In this document: positions 1 to 8,201 of the stretch, in pieces
Layout of the letters: each line of letters opens with the position of its first letter
How positions within the stretch are numbered: position 1 is the stretch's first letter
DNA from: Martinezella tropici
Lineage (GTDB): Bacteria; Pseudomonadota; Alphaproteobacteria; Rhizobiales; Rhizobiaceae
NCBI RefSeq assembly: GCF_003287875.1
Contig: NZ_QMKK01000025.1
Location: forward strand, 255,501-319,500
Length of the DNA stretch: 64,000 bases
Direction: 5' to 3'
Notes under the pieces: model-generated
The model's database searches: none
The model's input: the letters and a program-made list of their open reading frames with translations, nothing else
Told to the model about the DNA's origin: nothing
Position numbers and translations under genes: made by a program

Positions 1-747
1 GATTTCGCTGATCAGGGAGAGGAGATAGGGTAACCGCATGCGGCCCTGATCCCAATTGGTCACGGCGTCGTCGGCCGCCAGCACATCCTTGTCGATGGTG
101 ACGTAGACGGCCTCGGTGCGAATGCGGCTGAGCATGCGGTCGATGAAGTTCTCCTCGCCGATCTCGGCGATCGATTTCCAATGCAGCGCGCCCTTTTCCT
201 GCTGGTAGCTGGCGCCGTTGCCGTAATCGGCCAGCACACGGCTCGGTGGATGTTCGTAAGGGTAGAGTTCCAGCTTGCCTTCACCGAGCCAGTGCAGGTT
301 CGCTCCCTTGCGCTCCGGGCTGCGAAGATCGCTGCTGCAGACGCCGATCGTGATGACCTTCTGGATATTGCGATTGGCAAGCGCCCTGTTGACCCAGGAG
401 CCGCAATGCATGCCGCCATCGAATTTCACCCAATCCGGATGGTTGTCGAAATGGATCAGCGTCGCCGGGCCGGGGTGACGCTCCAGCGCACCTTCGAGCA
501 GCAGTGCCGTGATGTGATGGAAATCACCGGACCCCATGAAGCATAGCTGCGGATCCTTGCTCATCGCCGGCCCGTTCCTGACGATCTCTCGGCTGAGGTC
601 GTCAAGGGCGCCCTGCTTGCCCCACAGCCGAACGAGCTGCCCCGCATCCTTGCCGAAATACTGGTGCGCGCCCGCGAATTTGCAGGCACGCACGAAGTCT
701 GGCTGCAACTCCAATGCATCGTCGAGATGGAGAAGCAGGAGCTGCAC
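1..747 (-). CDS. arginase/agmatinase-family metallohydrolase, partial (C-terminus beyond window)
   Basis: The first 249 codons of an arginase-fold (ureohydrolase) protein are visible; the gene runs off the left edge. It shows variants of the binuclear metal motifs: GSGDFHH (His ligand), HFDNHPD (the D-x-H-x-D motif) and IDKDVL (the D-x-D motif). This implies hydrolysis of a guanidino, formimino or related C-N bond, but the substrate is unknown. The start is a GTG 4 bases after the stop of the upstream aminotransferase, with GGAG about 8 bases before it, so the two are co-transcribed. The motifs differ from classic arginase (GGDHS, DAHTD), so it is probably a distinct subfamily. Confident of the fold, not of the reaction. 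Confidence 0.8.
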   Translation of the reverse strand, partial: MQLLLLHLDDALELQPDFVRACKFAGAHQYFGKDAGQLVRLWGKQGALDDLSREIVRNGPAMSKDPQLCFMGSGDFHHITALLLEGALERHPGPATLIHFDNHPDWVKFDGGMHCGSWVNRALANRNIQKVITIGVCSSDLRSPERKGANLHWLGEGKLELYPYEHPPSRVLADYGNGASYQQEKGALHWKSIAEIGEENFIDRMLSRIRTEAVYVTIDKDVLAADDAVTNWDQGRMRLPYLLSLISEI

Positions 748-751
748 CGTC

Positions 752-2170
752 TTATCTCCGGGCAGCGCGCGTCAGGAGCTGGTCGAGAAGCGCAAGCGCC
801 AGATCGATCTCCTCGCGGGTGATGAGTAGGTTGGGCGCGAAGGTGATGACGTTCTTGTGATAGCCGCCGACGTCGAGTACGAGGCCGTAGGTCTTGGAGC
901 CGACCTGCATATCGCCCTTCATGCCTTCGTCGCACATCCAGTCCATCGTCGCCTTGTCGGGCGTATAGCTGTCGTCCTTGCAGATTTCCATGCGCAGCGC
1001 CAGGCCGAGACCATCGACTTCGCCGACAATGGCATGGCGCTTCTGCAGCTGCTTCAGCCCGTCGAGGAAATGCGCGCCCTTTTCCATGATCGCAGCGCCA
1101 AAATCCTGCTCTTCCAGCATCTTCATCGTTTCGAGCGCAACGGCGGTTCCCATCGGGTTGCTGGCGAAGGTCGAATGCGTGGAGCCGGGCGGGAAGATCT
1201 CCGGATTGATCATCTCTTCGCGGGCCCAGACGCCGGAAAGCGGATTGAGGCCATTGGTGATCGCCTTGCCGAAGATCAGCGCATCCGGCGAAACGCCGAA
1301 ATGCTCGATCGACCAGAGCTTGCCGGTGCGGTAGACGCCCATCTGGATTTCATCGACGATGAGAAGGATACCGTGATCGTCTAGCACCTTCTTCAGTTCG
1401 ACAAAGAAGTTCATCGGCGGAATGACGTAGCCACCGGTGCCCTGGATCGGCTCGATATAGAAAGCGGCATATTCGGACTTGCCGGCCTTCGGATCCCAGA
1501 CGCCGTTGTATTCGCTTTCGAACAGGCGGGCGAACTTCTGGACGCAATAGTGCCCGTATTCTTCCTTCGACATCCCCTTCGGGCCGCGGAAATAGTAGGG
1601 AAATTCGACGAACTGAGCGCGGTCGCCGAAATGGCCATAGCGGCGGCGGTAGCGATAGCTCGATGTGATCGCCGAGGCGCCGAGCGTGCGGCCGTGATAG
1701 CCGCCCTCGAAGGCGAACATCAGGCTCTTGCCACCTGTGTAATTGCGCACGAGCTTCAGGGAATCCTCGACAGCCTGAGAACCGCCGACGTTGAAGTGAA
1801 CGCGGCCCTTGCGGCCGAACTTGCGCTCGGCGTCCTGGGCGATCATCGCGGCAAGCTCCACCTTTTCACGGTGTAGATACTGCGAGGCGACCTGCGGGAG
1901 ACGGTCGAGCTGGCGATGAGCCGCCTCGTTCAGGCGCTCGTTGCGATAGCCGAAATTGACAGCGGAGTACCACATCTGCAGATCGAGGAACGGCGTGCCG
2001 GTCCGGTCGTAGACGAAGGAGCCTTCGCATTCCTCGAAGAATTTGGGCTTGTCCGTATAGTGAACCGTATCGCCATGGGAGCAATAGAGCTCTTCGAGGG
2101 CGCGCAGTTCCTCTTCCGAGCGGACGGACTCGGTCTCGCCGTTGAAGGCTTCGGCTAGATTCGTTTTCAT
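752..2170 (-). CDS. class-III PLP-dependent aminotransferase (diaminobutyrate/aspartate aminotransferase-like family)
   Basis: A 472-residue fold-type I class-III aminotransferase, full length for the family. VDEIQ places the cofactor-nitrogen Asp at D273, and FGKAITNG gives the Schiff-base lysine K302. A GGYHGRTLG segment (about 156-164) is the usual cofactor-phosphate region. These enzymes move an omega- or alpha-amino group to 2-oxoglutarate or pyruvate; the donor here is not known. AAGAGG precedes the ATG. It sits between a HAD phosphatase (20 bases upstream) and an arginase-family gene (4 bases downstream), clearly one operon. Neighbours suggest a small amine or guanidino substrate; that is inference. 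Confidence 0.9.
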   Translation of the reverse strand: MKTNLAEAFNGETESVRSEEELRALEELYCSHGDTVHYTDKPKFFEECEGSFVYDRTGTPFLDLQMWYSAVNFGYRNERLNEAAHRQLDRLPQVASQYLHREKVELAAMIAQDAERKFGRKGRVHFNVGGSQAVEDSLKLVRNYTGGKSLMFAFEGGYHGRTLGASAITSSYRYRRRYGHFGDRAQFVEFPYYFRGPKGMSKEEYGHYCVQKFARLFESEYNGVWDPKAGKSEYAAFYIEPIQGTGGYVIPPMNFFVELKKVLDDHGILLIVDEIQMGVYRTGKLWSIEHFGVSPDALIFGKAITNGLNPLSGVWAREEMINPEIFPPGSTHSTFASNPMGTAVALETMKMLEEQDFGAAIMEKGAHFLDGLKQLQKRHAIVGEVDGLGLALRMEICKDDSYTPDKATMDWMCDEGMKGDMQVGSKTYGLVLDVGGYHKNVITFAPNLLITREEIDLALALLDQLLTRAARR

Positions 2171-2190
2171 TCAATGCCTCTTGGTCTGGT

Positions 2191-2874
2191 TCACGCCGTC
2201 TTGACTTGCGGCAGTGTACGGGAGCGTCGCTCGACGCTCGGGAGAACGGCTTCCATCTTTGGAAGCAGGTCGGAAAAATCGTTGAAACCGACATAGGGGA
2301 TGCCGTTTTCCTCGCAGTAATCGACAAGCTTGGCCTTGGCGAAAACGAGGTCGACCTTGTCGGAAACACAGAAGTCGCTGCGCCCGTCGCCGATGTAGAC
2401 CTGCAGGCCGTGGCTATCGACGACGCGGCATTTGCAGACACCGGCACCCGATACGCAGCCGATTGCCGTAAATGGTGGAAACAGCGAATAGGATTCGCGG
2501 CCCTGGGAGACGCTGCAGGTGAGCACATTGGCAATGATCGGCAGGCCGTCCATGCCGTGGCGTGCCAGAATGCGGCGGATGAAATAGTCGACACCATCGC
2601 TGACGATGGTGACGGGCAGATCGCCACGGCGGCAGAAGGACAGGAAGGCTTCGAAGCCCGGATCGATCGCCAGCGTATCGAGAAACCGGTCAAGCTCGCC
2701 CCGGCTTGCCTGGATGAGAGCGATCTGCCGGCGCATGCATTCGCCGGAGCCGATCAGCCCCTGCTTCCATAGCCGCTCGATATCTTCCCACTCGGGGCCG
2801 GCGAAACGGGACAGCACCATATCCGTCGCGTCTTCGATGGATATGGTTCCATCAAAATCGCAAAACACCCGCAT
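2191..2874 (-). CDS. HAD-superfamily subfamily IB phosphatase (MtnX/PSP-like)
   Basis: A 227-residue HAD phosphatase. Motif I is DFDGT (nucleophile D6, acid D8), motif II is VSDG (S92), motif III Lys is probably K148, and motif IV is GDGRSD (162-167). A helical cap insert after motif I fits subfamily IB, as in phosphoserine phosphatase and the MtnX enolase-phosphate phosphatase. I chose the internal ATG at 2874, preceded by AAGGG, because the catalytic strand starts directly there; an upstream in-frame start at 2913 adds 13 poorly structured residues. It is the first gene of the aminotransferase/arginase operon and may prepare or clear a phosphorylated intermediate. Three cysteines (C140, C147, C149) surround motif III. 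Confidence 0.85.
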   Translation of the reverse strand: MRVFCDFDGTISIEDATDMVLSRFAGPEWEDIERLWKQGLIGSGECMRRQIALIQASRGELDRFLDTLAIDPGFEAFLSFCRRGDLPVTIVSDGVDYFIRRILARHGMDGLPIIANVLTCSVSQGRESYSLFPPFTAIGCVSGAGVCKCRVVDSHGLQVYIGDGRSDFCVSDKVDLVFAKAKLVDYCEENGIPYVGFNDFSDLLPKMEAVLPSVERRSRTLPQVKTA

Positions 2875-2977
2875 GAAATACCCTTTCGCCTTATCGTGAG
2901 TTGCGTCTAACAACCTCAGATGAGCCGTGCATGAGGGGAAAATGATGCGAAAATGAAAACCGGGGTTGTGTTGGCTT

Positions 2978-4354
2978 TTAGCTCAAGGGCAATCTTAGAT
3001 CGACCTGAAGGCCATTTCCCCAACGCGGCGTGGAAAGCTCCACGGCGGCCGCAAGGCGGTCGGCGGTATCCGCGACAATCGCAAGGCCGAGTCCTGCCCC
3101 TTCCGTATGAAGCGTGTTGAGGCGATAGAAGCGCTGGAACACCGCCTCCCTCTCATGGGGTGGAATGCCAGGTCCGCTGTCGCTGATCGAGATGCGGCCG
3201 AAGCTTTCCTCCGACGAAATCGAAACTCTGATCTCACCGCCGACCGGCGTATACTTGATGGCATTATCAAGCAGATTCGTCACCATCATGCGCATCAGCG
3301 ATTCATCTGTCCTGATCTGGATCTTTTCGTCGCCTTCCAACACCACGTCGAGGTCGCGATCGGTGATGATATTGCCGAATTCGGCGATCAGCGACGCGAC
3401 CCAATGATAAAGCGTCACGGAGGTCAGATTAAGGGGATGATGGCTGACCCTGGCAAGCCGCAGCAACTGCTCGATCAGGTGGATGGTGCGGTTGTTGCTG
3501 GCGACGAGATCCGAAATGATCGCCTGCCGTTCATGGTCGCTATCGCTGTTTTCTAGCATGCGCAGCAGAAGCTTCACGCTTGCCTGCGGGGTGCGCAGCT
3601 GATGCGCGGCAAGATCGGAAAAACGGCGCTCCAGTGTCAGCGACTGGCCGAGTTTTTCCAATAGCTGGTTGATCGAGCGGCCGAGCGGCAGCAGATCGCG
3701 CGGCAGGCCTTCCACGGGAATGGCCGAGAGATCGTCCGGCGACCGCGTGCGGATCTGCCGCACCAGGCCGTGAATCGTGCGCAGGCCGCTATTGATGCCG
3801 AGCCAGATGAGAAAGCCGATGACAGGCACCAGCATCAGCAGCGGAAAGAAGAGATTTAGCAGGATGTTGGAGACGAGCGTTTCGCGAAGCGCGATCTTCT
3901 CGCCAAGCTCGATAACGATGGTGGTGTTCGGGATCGGCAGCGAATAGACGCGCCATTCGTCGCCGCCATAGGTCAGCGTCGTAAATCCCACCTTCTGCTG
4001 CGGAACATCGGACAGGAAGGCCGTGCTGCTGTAGAAGCGGATCTTGCCGTCGACCCAGGCGCGGAACATATGCGCATCGGCATAATCGTCGGCGTCTTCG
4101 TTGAAGGCCAGCTGATTGTCCATGTTGAAGTCGATATCGTCGATCTGCTTGGCACTATGGTCCGGATTCTTCTCCAGCGGCCGGCGCAGCAGGCTCCAGA
4201 TCACATTGGCATCATCGATCAGCTGGGCATCGTAGATATTGTTGATTTCCCGCGTCGCGCTGTTGAAGGCGAAGGCGGCGATCACGACGATCGTCACCAC
4301 GACGACAGGCGCGATGCGCAGGAACAGTTTGCGGGTCAGCGTGGAATTGTTCAT
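2978..4354 (-). CDS. two-component sensor histidine kinase (QseC/TctE-like)
   Basis: A 458-residue inner-membrane kinase. One membrane segment is at about 10-31, a periplasmic sensor of about 130 residues follows, and a second segment is at about 164-188, then a HAMP-like linker. The phospho-acceptor is H251 in LAAHQLRTP. The ATPase has an N box (NLLDNAIKYTP), a G1 box (DSGPGIP) and a G2 box (GAGLGLAIV). Its ATG overlaps the TGA of the response regulator gene by 4 bases (ATGA), so the pair is translationally coupled. The signal is unknown. The HAD/aminotransferase/arginase operon starts about 100 bases downstream on the same strand, so read-through or regulation of it is possible. Confidence 0.93.
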   Translation of the reverse strand: MNNSTLTRKLFLRIAPVVVVTIVVIAAFAFNSATREINNIYDAQLIDDANVIWSLLRRPLEKNPDHSAKQIDDIDFNMDNQLAFNEDADDYADAHMFRAWVDGKIRFYSSTAFLSDVPQQKVGFTTLTYGGDEWRVYSLPIPNTTIVIELGEKIALRETLVSNILLNLFFPLLMLVPVIGFLIWLGINSGLRTIHGLVRQIRTRSPDDLSAIPVEGLPRDLLPLGRSINQLLEKLGQSLTLERRFSDLAAHQLRTPQASVKLLLRMLENSDSDHERQAIISDLVASNNRTIHLIEQLLRLARVSHHPLNLTSVTLYHWVASLIAEFGNIITDRDLDVVLEGDEKIQIRTDESLMRMMVTNLLDNAIKYTPVGGEIRVSISSEESFGRISISDSGPGIPPHEREAVFQRFYRLNTLHTEGAGLGLAIVADTADRLAAAVELSTPRWGNGLQVDLRLPLS

Positions 4355-5007
4355 CGCTCGATCATGTAGCCGACGCCGCGGATCGACTTGATGAAATCGG
4401 TGCCGAGTTTCTTACGCAGATTGTAGATTGTCACTTCGATTGTGTTGCTCTCGACAGTATTTTCGGCATCGTAAAGCGCATATTCGATGTCATTCTTCGT
4501 CACGTAGCGGCCGCTGCGCTCCATCAGCAGCTTCAGCAGATGGAATTCCTTCGCCGTGGTATGCACCTGAACACTGCCCTTGCGGGCGACCATGGCGGAC
4601 GGATCGACCTCGACCTCGCCGCAGCGAATGACGCTCTCGGTGCGTCCGTCCCGCCGACGGATGAGCGCGCGCAGCCGCGCCAGCAGCTCATCGAGATCGA
4701 AGGGCTTCACCAGATAATCATCGGCGCCTTCATCGAGACCTTCGACCTTCTGGCGTACGGAATCCATCGCCGTCAGCAAAAGCACGGGCACGGAATTTCC
4801 CCGCTGCCGGATGCGCCGCAAAACTTCCATGCCGCTCAGTTGCGGCAGATTGATATCGAGGACGATCGCCGCGAAATGCGAATTCTCCGCCGCCTCCAGA
4901 CCGGATTCGCCGTCGCGCATCCAGTCGACGCCGTAGGCATGCTTTTCCAAGGCCTTCTTGAGCGATGATCCGAGGATATTGTCGTCTTCAACAAGCAGAA
5001 CCCGCAC
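4351..5007 (-). CDS. OmpR/PhoB-family response regulator
   Basis: A receiver domain plus winged-helix DNA-binding domain, 218 residues. The phospho-acceptor is D51 in VLDINLP and the conserved lysine is K101 in LVKPFD. The C-terminal domain ends with the expected wing region (IRGVGYMIE). I chose the GTG at 5007, with GAGG 6 bases upstream, which puts D51 at the usual position; a GTG four codons earlier (5019) is also open. It is the first gene of the pair with the downstream kinase. The closest family look is QseB/PmrA/TctD. Target promoters are unknown. Confidence 0.93.
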   Translation of the reverse strand: MRVLLVEDDNILGSSLKKALEKHAYGVDWMRDGESGLEAAENSHFAAIVLDINLPQLSGMEVLRRIRQRGNSVPVLLLTAMDSVRQKVEGLDEGADDYLVKPFDLDELLARLRALIRRRDGRTESVIRCGEVEVDPSAMVARKGSVQVHTTAKEFHLLKLLMERSGRYVTKNDIEYALYDAENTVESNTIEVTIYNLRKKLGTDFIKSIRGVGYMIER

Positions 5008-5177
5008 GACCAACCTCACTTAGCCGAATTTATAGCCGATGTGAGCCGCAATGAAGCGGCCATGTGGCAAAGCTATGACGGATCATTTCCACCTGGCAAG
5101 AGCTGTGAGAAAAGCCCACCGGCCCGTCGGTCAACGCGCCGGCAAGCCGGAGGGACGAGACCAACCGGCCGGCAGCG

Positions 5178-6035
5178 TCAAAGCCGTGCATCGATCAGGC
5201 ATTCGGCAAGGTGCTTTTTGGCAGGATTTCGATCGGGCGACTGCAATATCCCGATCTCGCGATAGAAGGTTTCCTCGGCGAGCGACACCATACGCACCGG
5301 CGCAGCGGTAGGCGGGCTGCCATCGACGATCGGCAGCAGCGCCACGCCCAACCCGCATGCGACGAGGGCCGACATCCCCGCTACGTCGTCGATCTCGATT
5401 GCCTCGTTGGGCTCGATCGAATGTGCCCGCAGAAACCGGTCGACCTGCCGTCCTCCGAAGGAGCCACGGTCATAACGGATGAACGGCTGTTCGCGCAGCA
5501 ATATCCGCCAATCGTCGCCCTCCAGCCATTCGGGAACGGCCAGCGCATAAGGCTCACGCAGCAGCGGCTGCCATACGAGGTTCTTCGGCAGGCCGAAAGG
5601 AGGCTCGATGAGTACCGCGAGATCGAGCTCGCCTGCATCGATCAAATCGAGCAGATGAAGAGAGACGCCGGGAACGATACGAACGCGGGTGTTCCCAAAC
5701 CGCTGCCGAAACGGCGCGAGCGCACGCGCCAGTATCGCCGACTGAACCGAGGCGATGGCGCCGATGCGGAGCTGGCCGCCCGATGCGTCATCGGCGGGAT
5801 CGGCGATATGGTCGAACATCGCGATGATGGTCTTGGCGCGCTCGAGCGTTCTCAAGCCGGCGGCGTTCAACACTGCGGAACGGCCCGTCCGCTCGAACAG
5901 CGCTGTCCCGAGCCTTTCCTCCAGCCGTTTCATCTGGCCGCTGACCGCAGCCTGGGTAAGCCCGATCCGCTCTCCCGCGGCGGCAAATGTCCCAAAGCGG
6001 GCGACTGCGACCAAGGTTTTAAGTTCAGGAATCAT
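5178..6035 (-). CDS. LysR-family transcriptional regulator
   Basis: A 285-residue LysR-type regulator. An N-terminal winged helix (about 3-60, with TQAAVSGQMKRLE as recognition region) is followed by a periplasmic-binding-protein-like effector domain. It is transcribed away from a VOC-family gene, and the 105-base gap holds two ATCATGAT palindromes, one covering its own start codon. This is the usual layout for autoregulation with control of the divergent gene. The effector cannot be read from sequence. Confidence 0.92.
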   Translation of the reverse strand: MIPELKTLVAVARFGTFAAAGERIGLTQAAVSGQMKRLEERLGTALFERTGRSAVLNAAGLRTLERAKTIIAMFDHIADPADDASGGQLRIGAIASVQSAILARALAPFRQRFGNTRVRIVPGVSLHLLDLIDAGELDLAVLIEPPFGLPKNLVWQPLLREPYALAVPEWLEGDDWRILLREQPFIRYDRGSFGGRQVDRFLRAHSIEPNEAIEIDDVAGMSALVACGLGVALLPIVDGSPPTAAPVRMVSLAEETFYREIGILQSPDRNPAKKHLAECLIDARL

Positions 6036-6070
6036 GATTCATAATTTTTCCTATGTCTCAGCATCATGAT
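6029..6070. promoter_or_regulatory. candidate LysR operator: repeated ATCATGAT palindromes
   Basis: GAATCATGATTC (6029-6040) is a perfect 12-base palindrome over the LysR start codon, and a second ATCATGAT lies at 6063-6070, 32 bases (about three helical turns) away. Such spacing on one DNA face suits a LysR tetramer. Inferred from sequence symmetry only. Confidence 0.45.
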
Positions 6071-6140
6071 ATCCAGTTTTTCATAGAAAAAAATGTACCT
6101 TATCCATGACTGCATCGAGTTCGCACGTCAGGAGACGATC

Positions 6141-6569
6141 ATGAGCGCAGCACCCCTCCATCCGTTTCATCTCGCATTCCCCGTCAACGATCTTGCCGCG
6201 GCGCGTACTTTCTATGGCGGCCTTCTCGGCTGCCCCGAGGGTCGAAGCTCACCCGACTGGATCGATTTCAATTTCTACGGCCATCAGATCGTCGCCCATC
6301 TGGCGCCGGACGAAACCGGGGAAGTGGCCGCCAATGCCGTCGATGGCCACGGCGTCCCCGTCCGCCATTTCGGCGTGGTTCTGTCGATGGAGGAATGGGA
6401 GGCAGCGGCCGAGAAGCTGACGAAGGCCAACATCGATTTCGTCATCAAGCCATATATCCGCTTCCGCGGCGAGCCAGGGGAACAGGCGACCATGTTCTTC
6501 AAGGACCCCAGCGGCAACGCCATCGAGATGAAGGCCTTTGCCGACATCAACAACTTGTTTGCCAAATAG
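6141..6569 (+). CDS. VOC-family (glyoxalase/bleomycin-resistance fold) protein
   Basis: A 142-residue vicinal-oxygen-chelate protein with two beta-alpha-beta-beta-beta halves: the first begins [12 protein letters not shown], the second VRHFGVVL, and the protein ends with [14 protein letters not shown]. These supply the usual His/Glu metal ligands. Substrates in this superfamily range from glyoxal adducts to catechols, so function is open. The ATG at 6141 has AGGAGA 5 bases upstream; a longer in-frame start at 6093 lacks this. Probably controlled by the divergent LysR gene. Confidence 0.88.
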   Translation: MSAAPLHPFHLAFPVNDLAAARTFYGGLLGCPEGRSSPDWIDFNFYGHQIVAHLAPDETGEVAANAVDGHGVPVRHFGVVLSMEEWEAAAEKLTKANIDFVIKPYIRFRGEPGEQATMFFKDPSGNAIEMKAFADINNLFAK

Positions 6570-6640
6570 ACGCACAGCGCTCGCGATATGAGCATCCGCG
6601 GCCTTGGCATAGTGCGATGCTCATATCCTTCGCCAGTCGC

Positions 6641-8092
6641 CTAGACTGCGGTCGAACCAATGGCATCGACCGCCCGATCACGCATCCCCAGCTTGCCCAT
6701 GGCCGCCTCCAGCACAGCGAAGATCCGTGCATCGGTCGCCTGCGCCACATTGAAGCGCATGAAACGGCCTGCTGTGTCGGAAACGCTGAAGGCATTGCCA
6801 GGCGCTAGAATAATGCCCTCGGCAAGGCAGGCACGGGCGACATCGGCCGCATCCAGCCCTTCGGGCAGCCGGCACCAGAGAAACATGCCTGCCTGCGGCT
6901 TGAGCCAGGGCACGATGCCGATAGCCTCGAGACGTGCCGCCACCTCGGCCATGGTCTTTGCAAGCCGCACGCGCAGCGCTTCGACATGCTTGCGATAGCC
7001 GCCGTCCTTCAATGCCAGATAAACGAGCTCCGCCGACAATTGCCCGCAGCTGAAACTGCTTGCGACCTTGAGATCGACGAGACCGTCGATCCAGTCGGGC
7101 TTGGTGGCAATGAAGCCGCAGCGCACGGAGGCCGAGAGCGTCTTCGAAAAACTGCCGATATGAATCACCCGGTCGAGCCCGTCATAGGCGGCGAGACGCG
7201 GGGCTGGAACAGTCTCGAAATCGGCGAAGATATCGTCCTCGATGATGATCAGCCCGAAAGCATCCGCAAGCTTCAGCAGCCGATGCGCCGTCACGGGCGA
7301 AATCGCGGCGCCGGTCGGGTTATGAATGGCCGAATTGGTGATGTAGAGCCGCGGCTTATGCCGTTCGAGGGCCTGACCGAACAGCTCGATATCCGGCCCC
7401 GTGGGCGTGAATGGCACCGAGACGACATTGGCGCGGTGCGCCCGCAGCAGCGCATGGAAATTGAAATAGCAGGGATCGTCCACCAGTACGGTATCGCCGG
7501 GCTCGAGCAGAAAGCGGCAAAGGAGGTCAATCGCCTGCGTGCCGGACTCCGTCAACATAATCTGGTCCGGAGGCGCATTGATGCCATGTTCGCCAAGACG
7601 CCTGGCAAGCAGCTGCCGCAGAGGCGGCAGGCCGAGCGGCGTCCCATAATTGGCGAGCGTCCCGATATCGCCGCGCGCCAATGTCCGCATCGCGCGGCGC
7701 AAGGCCGTCTGCGGCAGCCAGGACGGGGGGAGCCAGCCGCAGCCGGGCTTCAAGACATCGTCGCTGACCTCTAGGGATTGCCGCGAGATCCACAGCGGAT
7801 CGACATTGCGGTCCGATCTCGCTCCAGTCTCGGTGAGCGACAACGGCGGCAATGATCCGCAGACGTAAAAACCCGAGCCGGGGCGCGAACGGATCATACC
7901 CTCGGCAGCGAGCCGCTCATAGGCCTCGACCACGGTGGAAACCGAAACCTGCATCGTCTTGGCAAAACCGCGCACGGAGGGGAGCCGCGCACCCGGCACC
8001 AGGCTGCGGCTGGCGATCCGATCGGAAATCGCCGCCATCACCCCTTCGATCCGCGTATTTCCGCCAATGCCGGCTGTCGAGATATTATCCAT
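6641..8092 (-). CDS. MocR-type GntR regulator with aminotransferase domain
   Basis: A 483-residue fusion of a GntR winged helix (about 12-78, with LPSVRGFAKTMQVS and RPGSGFYV) and a class-I aminotransferase-like domain. The cofactor lysine is K317 in GSFSKTLS and a DD pair (286-287) follows the IIIE strand. MocR proteins sense PLP or an amino acid through an external aldimine and usually control a neighbouring gene. The start at 8092 has GAAGGTG upstream; an earlier start at 8161 would run through the intergenic operator. It is divergent from an EamA exporter, its likely target. Confidence 0.92.
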   Translation of the reverse strand: MDNISTAGIGGNTRIEGVMAAISDRIASRSLVPGARLPSVRGFAKTMQVSVSTVVEAYERLAAEGMIRSRPGSGFYVCGSLPPLSLTETGARSDRNVDPLWISRQSLEVSDDVLKPGCGWLPPSWLPQTALRRAMRTLARGDIGTLANYGTPLGLPPLRQLLARRLGEHGINAPPDQIMLTESGTQAIDLLCRFLLEPGDTVLVDDPCYFNFHALLRAHRANVVSVPFTPTGPDIELFGQALERHKPRLYITNSAIHNPTGAAISPVTAHRLLKLADAFGLIIIEDDIFADFETVPAPRLAAYDGLDRVIHIGSFSKTLSASVRCGFIATKPDWIDGLVDLKVASSFSCGQLSAELVYLALKDGGYRKHVEALRVRLAKTMAEVAARLEAIGIVPWLKPQAGMFLWCRLPEGLDAADVARACLAEGIILAPGNAFSVSDTAGRFMRFNVAQATDARIFAVLEAAMGKLGMRDRAVDAIGSTAV

Positions 8093-8094
8093 CC

Positions 8095-8140
8095 GTACTG
8101 CACCTTCAACCATAACAGTTCGCATAAATTGTACTGTACC
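8095..8140. promoter_or_regulatory. candidate MocR operator: direct repeats GTACTGYACC
   Basis: GTACTGCACC (8095-8104) and GTACTGTACC (8131-8140) are direct repeats 36 bases apart between the MocR and EamA genes. The second also holds the near-palindrome GTACTGTAC. Direct repeats on one helix face are typical of MocR operators. The first copy overlaps the MocR leader, which suggests autoregulation. Confidence 0.5.
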
Positions 8141-8201
8141 GTCTCTGGCTTGAGCAGGCAAATGCGCCGATACCCGCGAATATCAAGAAGGAGCATGTGC
8201 A

